Assembly (NCBI RefSeq): GCF_003946915.1 | Contig: NZ_RPOC01000014.1 | Location: 47,180-111,179 of the forward strand | Direction: 5' to 3' | DNA: 64,000 nucleotides | Source of the DNA: Flavobacterium ustbae | Lineage (GTDB): Bacteria; Bacteroidota; Bacteroidia; Flavobacteriales; Flavobacteriaceae | Shown: piece by piece, positions 55,964 through 63,959 of the stretch | Position numbering within the stretch: the first letter of the stretch is position 1 | Layout of the letters: each line of letters starts with the position of its first letter | The notes under the pieces: model-generated | Seen by the model: the letters and a program-made list of their open reading frames with translations, nothing else | Database searches by the model: none | Told to the model about the DNA's origin: nothing | Made by a program: the position numbers and the translations under genes

Positions 55964-56332
55964 ATGAATATAGAAAGTTATATTGATGATTTAAAGATCA
56001 TTTTCTACGGGAAAGCTCATTTAAAATTAGATCAAATTTTAAAAATTAAACTTCCGGCACCAGATCCAGGTGAAATAGAAATGGTTTTTAAAAATGATTC
56101 TAAAACAAACAGTAATGTAACATGGCAAATAGAGGAAAAATTATTAAAAATTAATTTCTTCAATTATGTAACTGATCCTGGCGGCGGAGTACTTCAGCCT
56201 TGGAAGATAGGAAGCTATAATGGAAGAGAATTTTATATTACGGTATATGTTACTCGAGTAAGCGATTTTAAAAATGAATTTGCAGTAGTTGATTATATTT
56301 TTTATTCAGGAAAGGAGGTCGCAAATGAATAA
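55964..56332 (+). CDS. Unknown small protein, first gene of an AT-rich module
   Basis: The 122-residue protein looks beta-rich and soluble (IEMVFKNDSKTNSNVTWQI, KINFFNYVTDPGGGVLQPWKIG, REFYITVYVTRV). It may resemble DUF6864-type proteins, but I cannot verify this. The stop overlaps the start of the next gene by 8 bp. Visibly more AT-rich than most neighbouring genes. No known function. Confidence 0.7.
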   Translation: MNIESYIDDLKIIFYGKAHLKLDQILKIKLPAPDPGEIEMVFKNDSKTNSNVTWQIEEKLLKINFFNYVTDPGGGVLQPWKIGSYNGREFYITVYVTRVSDFKNEFAVVDYIFYSGKEVANE

Positions 56333-56651
56333 TATAGATATTCAGTCTCCTCCTAGTAATGACAGAAAAAAAACTAACCTTAAACCTGAAAGCTCGCCAG
56401 ATTTACATGGTAGTATAACTAATACTATTGGAACTGGTGAGGTGGCAAAGGACTCAATAATTTATTTAGTTATTAAATGGAGCTTTATTTCTGGAAGCTT
56501 TATAACATTTTTATTAGCATTAAATAATTGGTGTTTTCGAGAAAATGAAAAAGTTCCAGAGCTAACCAGCGATATTAAAGCTACTTGGGGTATAATTATA
56601 CCAATTATTACATTAGCATTGGGTTATGCATTTGGGAAATCGAAGAAATGA
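56325..56651 (+). CDS. Unknown two-helix membrane protein coupled to the preceding gene
   Basis: The 108-residue protein has a polar disordered N terminus (QSPPSNDRKKTNLKPESSPD) and two membrane helices (about 50-66 and 85-103). The start ATG at 56325 is preceded by AAAGGAGGTC (56311-56320), a near-perfect Shine-Dalgarno site, which is rare in this window, and the preceding frame overlaps. The 56289 start is therefore rejected. Confidence 0.72.
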   Translation: MNNIDIQSPPSNDRKKTNLKPESSPDLHGSITNTIGTGEVAKDSIIYLVIKWSFISGSFITFLLALNNWCFRENEKVPELTSDIKATWGIIIPIITLALGYAFGKSKK

Positions 56652-56807
56652 TTTTATATTTTATAAATGAAAAAGACTTTATAAGCTAGAATGAAAAAAA
56701 CATAATATTTTTATAAATTGTTTTTCATCTTAGATCGATAAATCGTAAAAGATTTCAATGATCAAAAGTAAATCTTAAATATTCTATAACTCTAAATATT
56801 TACTTTA

Positions 56808-57467
56808 ATGAATTTTTTTGACAAATTTTTTGATTTTGTTTTTGATGAAAGAAAAAAAATTTCATCAAAAGCGGCAATTATAACATTAGTTATTTTTGGA
56901 ATTTTTCTAATAAATAATCTTTTGGGAGTTTCTCAAAATTATATTGTAAATAATAAAATTGAGCAAATAGAAAAATTAAATATAATAATTTCTAATCCAG
57001 TATCAGATAGTATAACTATTAAATCTGCTCAAAAAATCAGGCAAGAAATTTTATCTAGAAAAACTATTTTTGAGCATTCGATTGATTATTTTGATGAATT
57101 GTCATTCAATAAAAAAATAGTTCAAAATAACACTAAAAAAAGCCATCAATCTTTAAACGATCAAACTACACCAAACAGTTTTTGGTTTTATTTTACATCA
57201 TCAGGAATATATTATATTCTTGGGGTTATAATGATATTTTTAATGTTTCTTATTGATAAAGTGTCGACAATTTCTCAAAGAATAGCCGTAACACTAATTT
57301 TAGTAAGTACTTTTTGGGGAATAGGGCAATTGTTTTACTGGATTTGCAGTTTAATTCCAATGATATTGACTAACTCATGGGGGATTAATTATTTTTTTAA
57401 TTTAATGATCCAAATTGGTAGCATATTATTATTTATTTGGATAAATAATAAAGTGCAAAAATTGTGA
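56808..57467 (+). CDS. Unknown membrane protein with coiled-coil loop
   Basis: The 219-residue protein has one membrane helix near residues 22-41, a charged loop of about 85 residues with coiled-coil character (KIEQIEKLNIIISN, SAQKIRQEILSRKTIFEH), and three more hydrophobic segments (about 130-148, 157-175, 196-213). Very AT-rich. Unknown family. Same direction as the two genes above, 156 bp after them. Confidence 0.68.
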   Translation: MNFFDKFFDFVFDERKKISSKAAIITLVIFGIFLINNLLGVSQNYIVNNKIEQIEKLNIIISNPVSDSITIKSAQKIRQEILSRKTIFEHSIDYFDELSFNKKIVQNNTKKSHQSLNDQTTPNSFWFYFTSSGIYYILGVIMIFLMFLIDKVSTISQRIAVTLILVSTFWGIGQLFYWICSLIPMILTNSWGINYFFNLMIQIGSILLFIWINNKVQKL

Positions 57468-57484
57468 CCAATTGTGTATTTCAC

Positions 57485-57520
57485 AAATCCCAACTCTAAA
57501 AATAGTTGGGATTTTTTTTT
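57485..57520 (+). terminator. Terminator after the AT-rich module
   Basis: AATCCCAACTCTAAAAATAGTTGGGATT stem followed by T-run. Confidence 0.85.
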
Positions 57521-57678
57521 GCTTCATACATTCCACAACTTCATTTTACATTTCCCCTTTCACAATTCCCATCCCACAAATTTGAAAATTCAAACCAAAA
57601 TTCTATAACAGAATCGCCTTACTTTTTAGTGAACTTTGACTTATCAGATTTTTACAAATAATCTAAAAAAATAATGTC

Positions 57679-57918
57679 ATGCCAGATCCAAGAATTAAGA
57701 ATGAAGAGCAGTATGAAGCATTGGTAAAAAAAGGATACAGCAAAGAAAAATCGGCTCGTATTGCCAACACGCCAGATGCAGGAAAGAAAGGTGGAAAAGC
57801 AAAGCCTTATGACGAATGGACGAAAGAAGAACTCCAAAAACAAGCCAGTAAAGTAGGCATAAAAGGAAGATCTTATATGAATAAGAAAGACTTGATCGAG
57901 TCTTTAAGAAATAATTAA
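57679..57918 (+). CDS. Small basic protein with SAP/Rho-N-like C-terminal half
   Basis: The 79-residue protein starts MPDPRIKNEEQYEALVKKGYSKEKSARIAN, followed by a GKKGGK linker and a C-terminal WTKEELQKQASKVGIKGRSYMNKKDLIESL segment of Rho termination factor N / SAP type (split residues about 50-75). It probably binds DNA or RNA. Such proteins occur beside stress genes. It precedes topoisomerase IB by 42 bp. Confidence 0.72.
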   Translation: MPDPRIKNEEQYEALVKKGYSKEKSARIANTPDAGKKGGKAKPYDEWTKEELQKQASKVGIKGRSYMNKKDLIESLRNN

Positions 57919-57960
57919 AACAAACAGCAAAACTATTTCTGTGATAAAAATTTAAATACC

Positions 57961-59055
57961 ATGAATGCGGCGAGAAAAGAAAATTTGATGAATCAGCTAA
58001 TTAAAGCGCCACAGCTAGTAATTGAAAAACTAGACTTAGAATATATTAATGATCATCAATTGACAATTGTACGCTGTCGCGAAGGAGAAAATTTCGTTTA
58101 TAAAAAAAACGGAAGAAATGTGAAAAGCAAACATGAGATTAAACGCATTAATAGTTTAGTGCTTCCGCCAGCTTGGGAAAACGTTCGTATTACAGCTATT
58201 ACAAACGGACACTTGCAAGCTGTGGGAACAGATCTTAAAAACAGGAAACAATATCGTTATCATCCGAAATGGAATTTGATTCGTAATCAAACCAAGTTTT
58301 ATAAAATCGCCGAATTTGGAGCTAAACTTCCATCAATAAGAAAACAAGTTGATTTGGATTTGGAGCAAAAAGAATGGTCTAAAGAAAAAGTAACGGCTTT
58401 GGTTATTCGGTTAATGGAAGAAACGCATATTCGAATCGGAAATGAAAAATATGCCAAAGACAACAAATCGTACGGACTTTCGACTTTAAGAAAACGCCAT
58501 ATTAATATCAATAGAAATTCGCTTCGATTTGAATTTATTGGAAAAAAAGGAAAACAGCATACTATTACCACTCGAAACAAAAAATTGATCAAATTGGTAA
58601 GCCGCTGTGAAGAGATTCCAGGTTATGAGGTTTTTAAATATTACGATAAAAACGGTGAAAGAAAGGTTTTGGACAGTCATGCTGTAAATGAATATCTGCA
58701 TGCAATTTCGGGCGAATATTTCAGCGCTAAAGATTTTAGAACTTGGGCCGCATCGATTATTTTCTTTGAAAGTTTAATGGAAATTGGTGTCTCTTCTAAT
58801 GAAAAAGAGATTAAAAATAACATTATAACAGCTTTTGACTTAACCGCTGAAGCACTCGGAAATACGAGAAAAGTCTGCAAAGATTATTACGTTCATCCGC
58901 TTTTAATTTCGACTTATGAAGATGGTTCTATCCAGAAATATTTCGATTCGGTTAAAAAAAGCCGAAGCAATAAAAAGTATTTTACAAGAACAGAAACCGC
59001 ATTTTCAGAACTGATTAAAAATTATGAAGTCAATTTTGAGCAAGAATGCGCCTAG
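57961..59055 (+). CDS. DNA topoisomerase IB (poxvirus-like)
   Basis: The 364-residue enzyme has NRKQYRYHPKW, LVIRLMEETHIRIGNE with the catalytic Arg, LRKRHI with Lys, FRTWAASIIF, and the active-site Tyr in GNTRKVCKDYYVHP. It relaxes DNA through a 3'-phosphotyrosyl intermediate. Bacterial topoisomerase IB is sporadic; here it is linked to the stress genes. The ATG at 57961 gives a full-length protein. Confidence 0.92.
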   Translation: MNAARKENLMNQLIKAPQLVIEKLDLEYINDHQLTIVRCREGENFVYKKNGRNVKSKHEIKRINSLVLPPAWENVRITAITNGHLQAVGTDLKNRKQYRYHPKWNLIRNQTKFYKIAEFGAKLPSIRKQVDLDLEQKEWSKEKVTALVIRLMEETHIRIGNEKYAKDNKSYGLSTLRKRHININRNSLRFEFIGKKGKQHTITTRNKKLIKLVSRCEEIPGYEVFKYYDKNGERKVLDSHAVNEYLHAISGEYFSAKDFRTWAASIIFFESLMEIGVSSNEKEIKNNIITAFDLTAEALGNTRKVCKDYYVHPLLISTYEDGSIQKYFDSVKKSRSNKKYFTRTETAFSELIKNYEVNFEQECA

Positions 59056-59135
59056 ATATAAGAGTTGAGCATCTCTCCAAAAGCTTTAAATGTTTGAATG
59101 CAAACAAAATCATTATTAACTAAAAAACTATTATT

Positions 59136-59297
59136 ATGTTACGTTGGACAGTCACTTTTATTATTCTAGCCATAGTGGCCGGAATATTTGGTTTCGGTGG
59201 AATTGCCGCTGGAGCTGCTAGTATCGCTAAAATTTTATTCTTTATATTTTTAGTTCTTTTCGTTATTTCTTTAATCAGCGGAAGATCAAGAGTATAA
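59136..59297 (+). CDS. DUF1328 small membrane protein (YtjA-like)
   Basis: The 53-residue frame begins [32 protein letters not shown] (split) and ends [10 protein letters not shown]. Two membrane helices and the [17 protein letters not shown] core are the DUF1328 hallmark. It follows topoisomerase IB by 80 bp. Confidence 0.9.
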   Translation: MLRWTVTFIILAIVAGIFGFGGIAAGAASIAKILFFIFLVLFVISLISGRSRV

Positions 59298-59324
59298 GAA
59301 AGGTAGAAGATTTACAAGACATTT

Positions 59325-59358
59325 AAAACGGCACATTCTTTAATAATGTGTCGTTTTT
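59325..59358 (+). terminator. Terminator after the DUF1328 gene
   Basis: AAAACGGCACATTCTTTAATAATGTGTCGTTTTT stem and T-run. Confidence 0.8.
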
Positions 59359-59383
59359 GTGATTTTAATAAATAAAAAAAGAA

Positions 59384-60034
59384 ATGATGGGAAAACAAAG
59401 TGGGGCTTATCAGGATGTTTATATTAAGAGAGAGGATGCAATGGTAAGTTTAAAAAAGGACGTTACAGATTTTTGTGAAAAATACATAAAACCTGTTCAT
59501 CCTGAAAATTGGGACTGGTCGGTTCGTGATTTTGAAAATCCTAATAATGACCCAACACCGGCAGAAGCTCGAGCTATTGCAAATGTTGTATTTAAAGATT
59601 TAAGTGATTCAAAACACACAGATGTCGATCTTTCTACAATGAATAATGTCTATGCAATTAAGGCATACTTGGATCCGAAAAGTAAGCATGAAGCTTTTAA
59701 TATGGAAGAGTTTGCTTTTGCTTTAAAAGTAGAATTGGAACACGGCAGAATAAAAGAGGTGAATGTGACCAATAATCATCCGTTTTTGACTGCTATGATT
59801 GCGCTTGCACACATGACAGAAAGTTTGACTTACTATAAAAGACTGCAAGTAATGGAAGCTGAGGGCGAAATATATGAAATACTTCGAAAAATAGAAGCCT
59901 CATCTGAAGGAAAAGAAGAATGGTATAAAGAGCTTGGAAAAGCCGAACAAGAACTCAACGATGCCAGATCGGGATTAGCAGAACGCCTGGCACGTATGGA
60001 CGATATTCCAGTATTGAAAATTATTGGAGATTAA
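59384..60034 (+). CDS. DUF5661-like protein with coiled coil
   Basis: The 216-residue protein contains ALKVELEHGRIKEVNVTNNHPFLTAMIALAHMTE (about residues 108-141) and a TYYKRLQVME segment, matching the ELEHG...TNN.P...ALAH pattern of DUF5661, followed by a coiled coil (EASSEGKEEWYKELGKAEQELND). Cytoplasmic, function unknown. Stress-island neighbour. Confidence 0.68.
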   Translation: MMGKQSGAYQDVYIKREDAMVSLKKDVTDFCEKYIKPVHPENWDWSVRDFENPNNDPTPAEARAIANVVFKDLSDSKHTDVDLSTMNNVYAIKAYLDPKSKHEAFNMEEFAFALKVELEHGRIKEVNVTNNHPFLTAMIALAHMTESLTYYKRLQVMEAEGEIYEILRKIEASSEGKEEWYKELGKAEQELNDARSGLAERLARMDDIPVLKIIGD

Positions 60035-60054
60035 GTAGTTAGATTTTAAACTCA

Positions 60055-60088
60055 AAAAACCGTCCCGATACATCGGGACGGTTTTTTC
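60055..60088. terminator. Terminator between convergent genes
   Basis: AAAAAACCGTCCCGATACATCGGGACGGTTTTTT is a near-perfect stem with a T-run. Its core TCCCGATACATCGGGA is a variant of the 16-bp palindrome family. Confidence 0.92.
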
Positions 60089-60106
60089 TTTTTCTTTAAA
60101 AGGAGA

Positions 60107-60649
60107 TTAGAATCGGCGAGGGTCATTTTCTGGATATTCTTCGGGATCGTTATCTTCCTGAACATCATCTTCAATATAATCATTATCCTCTTCATCTATA
60201 TCTTCATCTATATCTTCTTCAATATAATCATCATCATCATCATCATCTTCGTCTTCATCATCAATGTCTTCTAAGGCATCTTCTGTTTCGTTAAAATCAT
60301 ATTCATCTTCCTTAAGATCTGAAGGATTATCAAATTCGTCATTCTCTTCCATATAATCTTCATCTTCCAGTTCAACCTCATAAATATCATCGTTGTTATC
60401 TTCTAGGTCTCTATCAGTATGAAAATCATCATTTAAATCTTCTAAATCATCATCGCTCAAAAATTCGTCTGGATTTGGTCCATCCGGATTGTGTCCATTT
60501 CGCACCATATAACCGCGCTCTGCAATTTCACTAGCATTGTTATCAGGCTGTTTAATATCTGCATCAAGATCTTTACTTAAGTTTCGGTCGTTTGAGAAAT
60601 GATTTTTTAAATCTCCATTAATGCTGTTTTTTTTATCTATAGTATTCAT
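60107..60649 (-). CDS. Extremely acidic low-complexity protein
   Basis: The 180-residue protein has a polar N terminus with GYMVRNGHNPDGPNPDEF, then about 110 residues dominated by Asp and Glu (for example EEDIDEDIDEEDNDYIEDD). No fold is evident. Such tails act as hydrated or ion-binding surfaces in stress proteins, but that is inference. A -7 box TAGCTTTG lies at 60679-60686. It is divergent from the yciF-like gene. Confidence 0.72.
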   Translation of the reverse strand: MNTIDKKNSINGDLKNHFSNDRNLSKDLDADIKQPDNNASEIAERGYMVRNGHNPDGPNPDEFLSDDDLEDLNDDFHTDRDLEDNNDDIYEVELEDEDYMEENDEFDNPSDLKEDEYDFNETEDALEDIDDEDEDDDDDDDYIEEDIDEDIDEEDNDYIEDDVQEDNDPEEYPENDPRRF

Positions 60650-60678
60650 GACATCTAGTTTTTGTGATTAATATATAA

Positions 60679-60686
60679 CAAAGCTA
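60679..60686 (-). promoter_or_regulatory. -7 promoter box of the acidic-protein gene
   Basis: TAGCTTTG on the - strand, 30 bp before the start. It lies in the 189-bp divergent region to yciF. Confidence 0.5.
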
Positions 60687-60838
60687 ATAGGAAGATAAAC
60701 GAATTGCTTATAAAATTTTAAAGTCTAATTGTATAATTAACAGATGTTTAGAATGGAATTTTAAGTTGAAATTTTATAAGCTGATAGGAACTACAGGTAG
60801 TAATTTTATCTCATATTAATCACATAAAATTATTACCC

Positions 60839-61411
60839 ATGAAAACTACAGATAGTAAAAAAACAGCTACTGCAAAAGAAACCACACCAAGAGGAGTCAC
60901 TAAGCCAAAATCGAATGCTGCTTCAGGGCTGAACGAATTATTTGAAGACGGACTAAAAGATATTTACTGGGCAGAGAAAGCTTTGACTAAAGCTTTGCCT
61001 GTAATGGTTAAAAATGCTTCTTCTGTTGAATTGAAAGATGCAATTGACAATCATTTGACAGAAACTGAAGAGCAGATAAACCGTTTGGAAGAAGTATTTA
61101 AAATTATTGGTAAGAAAGCAACAGCAAAAAAATGCGATGCTATGGAAGGTTTAATTGAAGAAGCAAAAGGGATGCTGGAAGAAACTGAATTAGGAGTTGT
61201 TCGCGATGCTGGAATTATAGCTGCAAGTCAGAAAATTGAGCATTACGAAATTGCTACTTACGGTACTTTAAGACAATTTGCAGAAACTTTAGGTCTTCCA
61301 GAAGTTGCCACATTATTAGAGCAAACACTCGATGAAGAGAAAGGCGCAGATAAAATACTGACAGAAGTTGCTGTAAATGCAGTAAATCTTGAAGCTTCAG
61401 AAATAGAATAG
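60839..61411 (+). CDS. YciF-type ferritin-like protein (DUF892)
   Basis: The 190-residue product has a lysine/threonine-rich leader and a four-helix ferritin-like domain with LNELFEDGLKDIYWAEKAL, HLTETEEQINRLEEVF and a IAASQKIEHYEIATYGTL segment carrying conserved metal-type ligands. DUF892 (YciE/YciF) proteins are induced by general stress. No iron function is proven here. Confidence 0.92.
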   Translation: MKTTDSKKTATAKETTPRGVTKPKSNAASGLNELFEDGLKDIYWAEKALTKALPVMVKNASSVELKDAIDNHLTETEEQINRLEEVFKIIGKKATAKKCDAMEGLIEEAKGMLEETELGVVRDAGIIAASQKIEHYEIATYGTLRQFAETLGLPEVATLLEQTLDEEKGADKILTEVAVNAVNLEASEIE

Positions 61412-61428
61412 ATTATTCTGAAAGAAAA

Positions 61429-61458
61429 TAAAAGTGCAGTCTTTGGACTGCGCTTTTT
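61429..61458 (+). terminator. Terminator after the DUF892 gene
   Basis: AAAAGTGCAGTCTTTGGACTGCGCTTTTTT stem plus T-run. It lies inside the longer upstream frame of the next gene, which argues for the shorter start at 61482. Confidence 0.85.
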
Positions 61459-61481
61459 TAGTTTTTTTAACATTTGAATAT

Positions 61482-62213
61482 ATGCCCGAAGGTCCATCTA
61501 TAGTAATCTTAAAAGAAGAAGTGCATCAATTTGCAGGACAGAAAATAATTTCTGTATCTGGCAATACTTCTATTGATATTTCTCGTCTAGAAAATGAAAC
61601 AATTCTTGCTTTTAAAACTTGGGGAAAACATTTTTTAATCTGTTTTGATTCTTTTACAGTAAAAATTCACATGCTCATGTTTGGAACTTACCTAATTAAT
61701 GAGCGTAAAGCTGCCAAACCAAGATTAAGTCTGGTTTTTAAAAAAGGAGAACTTAATTTCTACACCTGTTTGGTCAAAATTCTAGAAGGCGATATCAATT
61801 CTTATTACGATTGGACTGTTGATGTTATGAACGAAAATTGGGACCCGAAAAAGGCTCAGATGAGTATGGAAAAACTGCCCGAAAAAATGATCTGTGATGT
61901 AATTCTCGATCAGGATATTTTTTCTGGAGTAGGCAATATCATAAAAAATGAAGTTTTGTATCGGTGTTATGTTCATCCAGAATCAATTGTAGAAAAAATT
62001 CCACTTGATGTAAAAAGTCAGATAATTGCCGAATGCTCGACGTATAGTTTTGAATTTTTATACTGGAAAAAAAAGTTTGAACTCAAAAAGCATTGGCAAG
62101 CCTATGCTCAAAAGACTTGTTTAAGATGCAATATTCCGTTTGAGAAGAAAAAGACTGGAGCCGGAAAACGCAGAAGCTTTTTCTGCACTAACTGCCAACA
62201 ATTATATAAATGA
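61482..62213 (+). CDS. Endonuclease VIII-like DNA glycosylase (Fpg/Nei family)
   Basis: The protein begins MPEGPSIV, placing the catalytic Pro1 and Glu2 right after the initiator Met, so ATG 61482 is required although the frame reaches 61434. It has a central FSGVGNIIKNEVLYR motif and a C-terminal zinc finger (CLRCNIPF...CTNCQQ). It excises oxidised bases and nicks the strand. The DUF72 gene overlaps its stop by 4 bp (ATGA). Confidence 0.9.
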   Translation: MPEGPSIVILKEEVHQFAGQKIISVSGNTSIDISRLENETILAFKTWGKHFLICFDSFTVKIHMLMFGTYLINERKAAKPRLSLVFKKGELNFYTCLVKILEGDINSYYDWTVDVMNENWDPKKAQMSMEKLPEKMICDVILDQDIFSGVGNIIKNEVLYRCYVHPESIVEKIPLDVKSQIIAECSTYSFEFLYWKKKFELKKHWQAYAQKTCLRCNIPFEKKKTGAGKRRSFFCTNCQQLYK

Positions 62214-62923
62214 AAAATCAAGTAGCTATAGGGTGTTCAAGCTTTTACAACAGTTTTTGGAAAAATGTTTTTTATCCTCGAAACCTTCCTTCAAAAAAAT
62301 GGTTTGAGTTTTATTGCCATCATTTTAACACGTATGAGTTCAATGGTAGTTTTTATAAATTTCCAACTGTTCGCATTTTCCAAAATTGGTACAATAAAAC
62401 GCCAGAATCTTTTTTGTTTTCGATAAAAGTGCCAAAGGAAATTACACATGTCAAAAAATTGATAGACTGCGAAAGCCGTTTAAATGAATTTTATTCTGTT
62501 TGTAAAGAGGGAATGCAAGAAAAGCTTGCCGCAATTTTATTTCAATTTCCGCCAAGTTATGCTTTTAGTAGACAAAAATTGGATGCAATTATCGGTATTC
62601 TAAACTATAATTTTAAAAACGTGATAGAGTTTCGCCACGAAAGCTGGTGGAATGATGAGGTTTTTTCTCTATTTAAAGAAAATAATATTACGTTTTGTAG
62701 CGTGAGTTATCCCAATCTTCCTCAAACTATTTTTAAAGATTTTCCACTTCTATACATGCGTTTTCACGGAATTCCTAGATTGTTTCATTCGAGTTATTCT
62801 ACAGAAGAATTACAGCATGTACACCAACAGATCAATTCCCAAAAAGGATTTATCTATTTTAATAATACTGCGAGTGAAGCAGGAATTTTGAATGCTTTAG
62901 AATTGAAAAGAATGTCTGTTTAG
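62210..62923 (+). CDS. DUF72 (YecE-like) TIM-barrel protein
   Basis: The 237-residue protein has IGCSSFYNSFWKNVFYP, FEFYCHHFNTYEFNGSFYKFPT and KVIEFRHESWWNDEVF-type motifs of DUF72, a family of unknown enzymatic role. The NTYEFNGSFYKFPT segment marks the family. Four-base overlap with the glycosylase gene indicates translational coupling. Confidence 0.9.
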   Translation: MKNQVAIGCSSFYNSFWKNVFYPRNLPSKKWFEFYCHHFNTYEFNGSFYKFPTVRIFQNWYNKTPESFLFSIKVPKEITHVKKLIDCESRLNEFYSVCKEGMQEKLAAILFQFPPSYAFSRQKLDAIIGILNYNFKNVIEFRHESWWNDEVFSLFKENNITFCSVSYPNLPQTIFKDFPLLYMRFHGIPRLFHSSYSTEELQHVHQQINSQKGFIYFNNTASEAGILNALELKRMSV

Positions 62924-62932
62924 TTTAGTTTT

Positions 62933-63659
62933 AACGCAAAGTGCGCTAAGATTTTTTTATTTTGATTCTCAATGAAGGCGTTTAAAAGTTCGCAAAGCTT
63001 TGCCAATAATTTTTTCCCGCAGATTTTGCAGATTTTTGGGATTTTTGACATGTTTAAAAGATCGATGCAATGCAGATTTTTAATCCTTTTAATTTTTCTA
63101 ATCTGTGGCAAAAAAATAACGCAAAGTGCGCTAAGACTTTTTTTATTTTGAAGAATTAATACTGGTGTTTTAAAGTTCGCAAAGCTTTGCCAGTAATTTT
63201 TTCTCGCAGATTTAGCAGATTTAGCGGATTTTTGATTCGTTCAAAAGATTGATGCAGATTTTTAATCCTTTTATTTTTTATAATCTGTGGCAAAAAAATA
63301 ACGCAAAGTGCGCTAAGACTTTTTTTATTTTGAAGAATTAATGCAGGTGTTTTAAAGGTCGCAAAACTTTGCCAGTAATTTTTTCTCGCAGATCAAGCAG
63401 ATTTAGCGGATTTTTGATTCGTTCAAAATATCGATGCAATTTTTAATCCTTTTAATTTTTTTAATCTGTGGCAAAAAATAACGCAAAGTGCGATAAGATT
63501 TTTTTATTTTGATTGCTTAATGCAGGTGTTTTAAAGTTCGCAAAGCTTTGTCAATAATTTTTTCTCGCAGATTTTACAGATCGAGGGGATTTTTGATACG
63601 TTCAAAAGATCTATGCAGATTTTTAATCCTATTAATCTTTTAATCTGTGGCATAAAATA
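62933..63659. repeat. Tandem array of four ~180-bp units
   Basis: Units start at 62933, 63118, 63300 and 63480, each opening AACGCAAAGTGCGCTAAGA (GATAAGA in the fourth), then CGCAAAGCTTTGCCA-type inverted words, CGCAGATTT/GCAGATTT, and ending TTTTAATCTGTGGCAAAA, the right arm of the 3737 family. Spacing is 180-185 bp. No gene is seen across it. Confidence 0.9.
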
Positions 63660-63895
63660 AACGCAGAGTAAAGAAATTTTTTTCCCGCAGATTTAGCAGA
63701 TCAAGCAGATCTTGTTGCAGTTAAAAAATTTTGCAGATTAAAAATCTGCAAAAATCTTCACAGCTTAATAAAAATCTGCTAAATCTGCTAAATCTGCTAA
63801 ATCTGCGGGAAACAAAATTATACGCAATACTTTAATATAAAAAATAACCGCAAAGAGAGCAGGAAATTCTTTACGAAAACCTTTGCGCTCTCCTA
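63660..63895. repeat. Degenerate fifth unit and CGCAGATTTAGCAGA inverted repeat
   Basis: ACGCAGAGTAAAG at 63660 opens a shortened fifth unit. CCCGCAGATTTAGCAGATC (63684) pairs with ...CTGCTAAATCTGCGGG (ends 63809), the right arm having four 9-bp AAATCTGCT units. A further CGCAAAGAGAGC/TTTGCGCTCTC stem lies at about 63847-63893. Confidence 0.8.
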
Positions 63896-63959
63896 TGTTT
63901 GTAATGTTGTTTTATAAGTTTTTACAATTTGTAAATTTACAGTATTAAAGTGAAAAGGG

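Noticed and set aside
57652..57843. Minus-strand 63-codon frame over the Rho-N-like gene
   Set aside because: It is a shadow of the gene at 57679 in another frame, with no family resemblance.
61434..61481. Upstream start of the Fpg/Nei gene
   Set aside because: The added codons overlap a terminator, and the family needs Pro at residue 2 (MPEG at 61482).
62933..63659. Possible CRISPR or rRNA-type tandem structure
   Set aside because: Units are long, direct copies of themselves without variable spacers of 30-40 bp and without any rRNA-like sequence.
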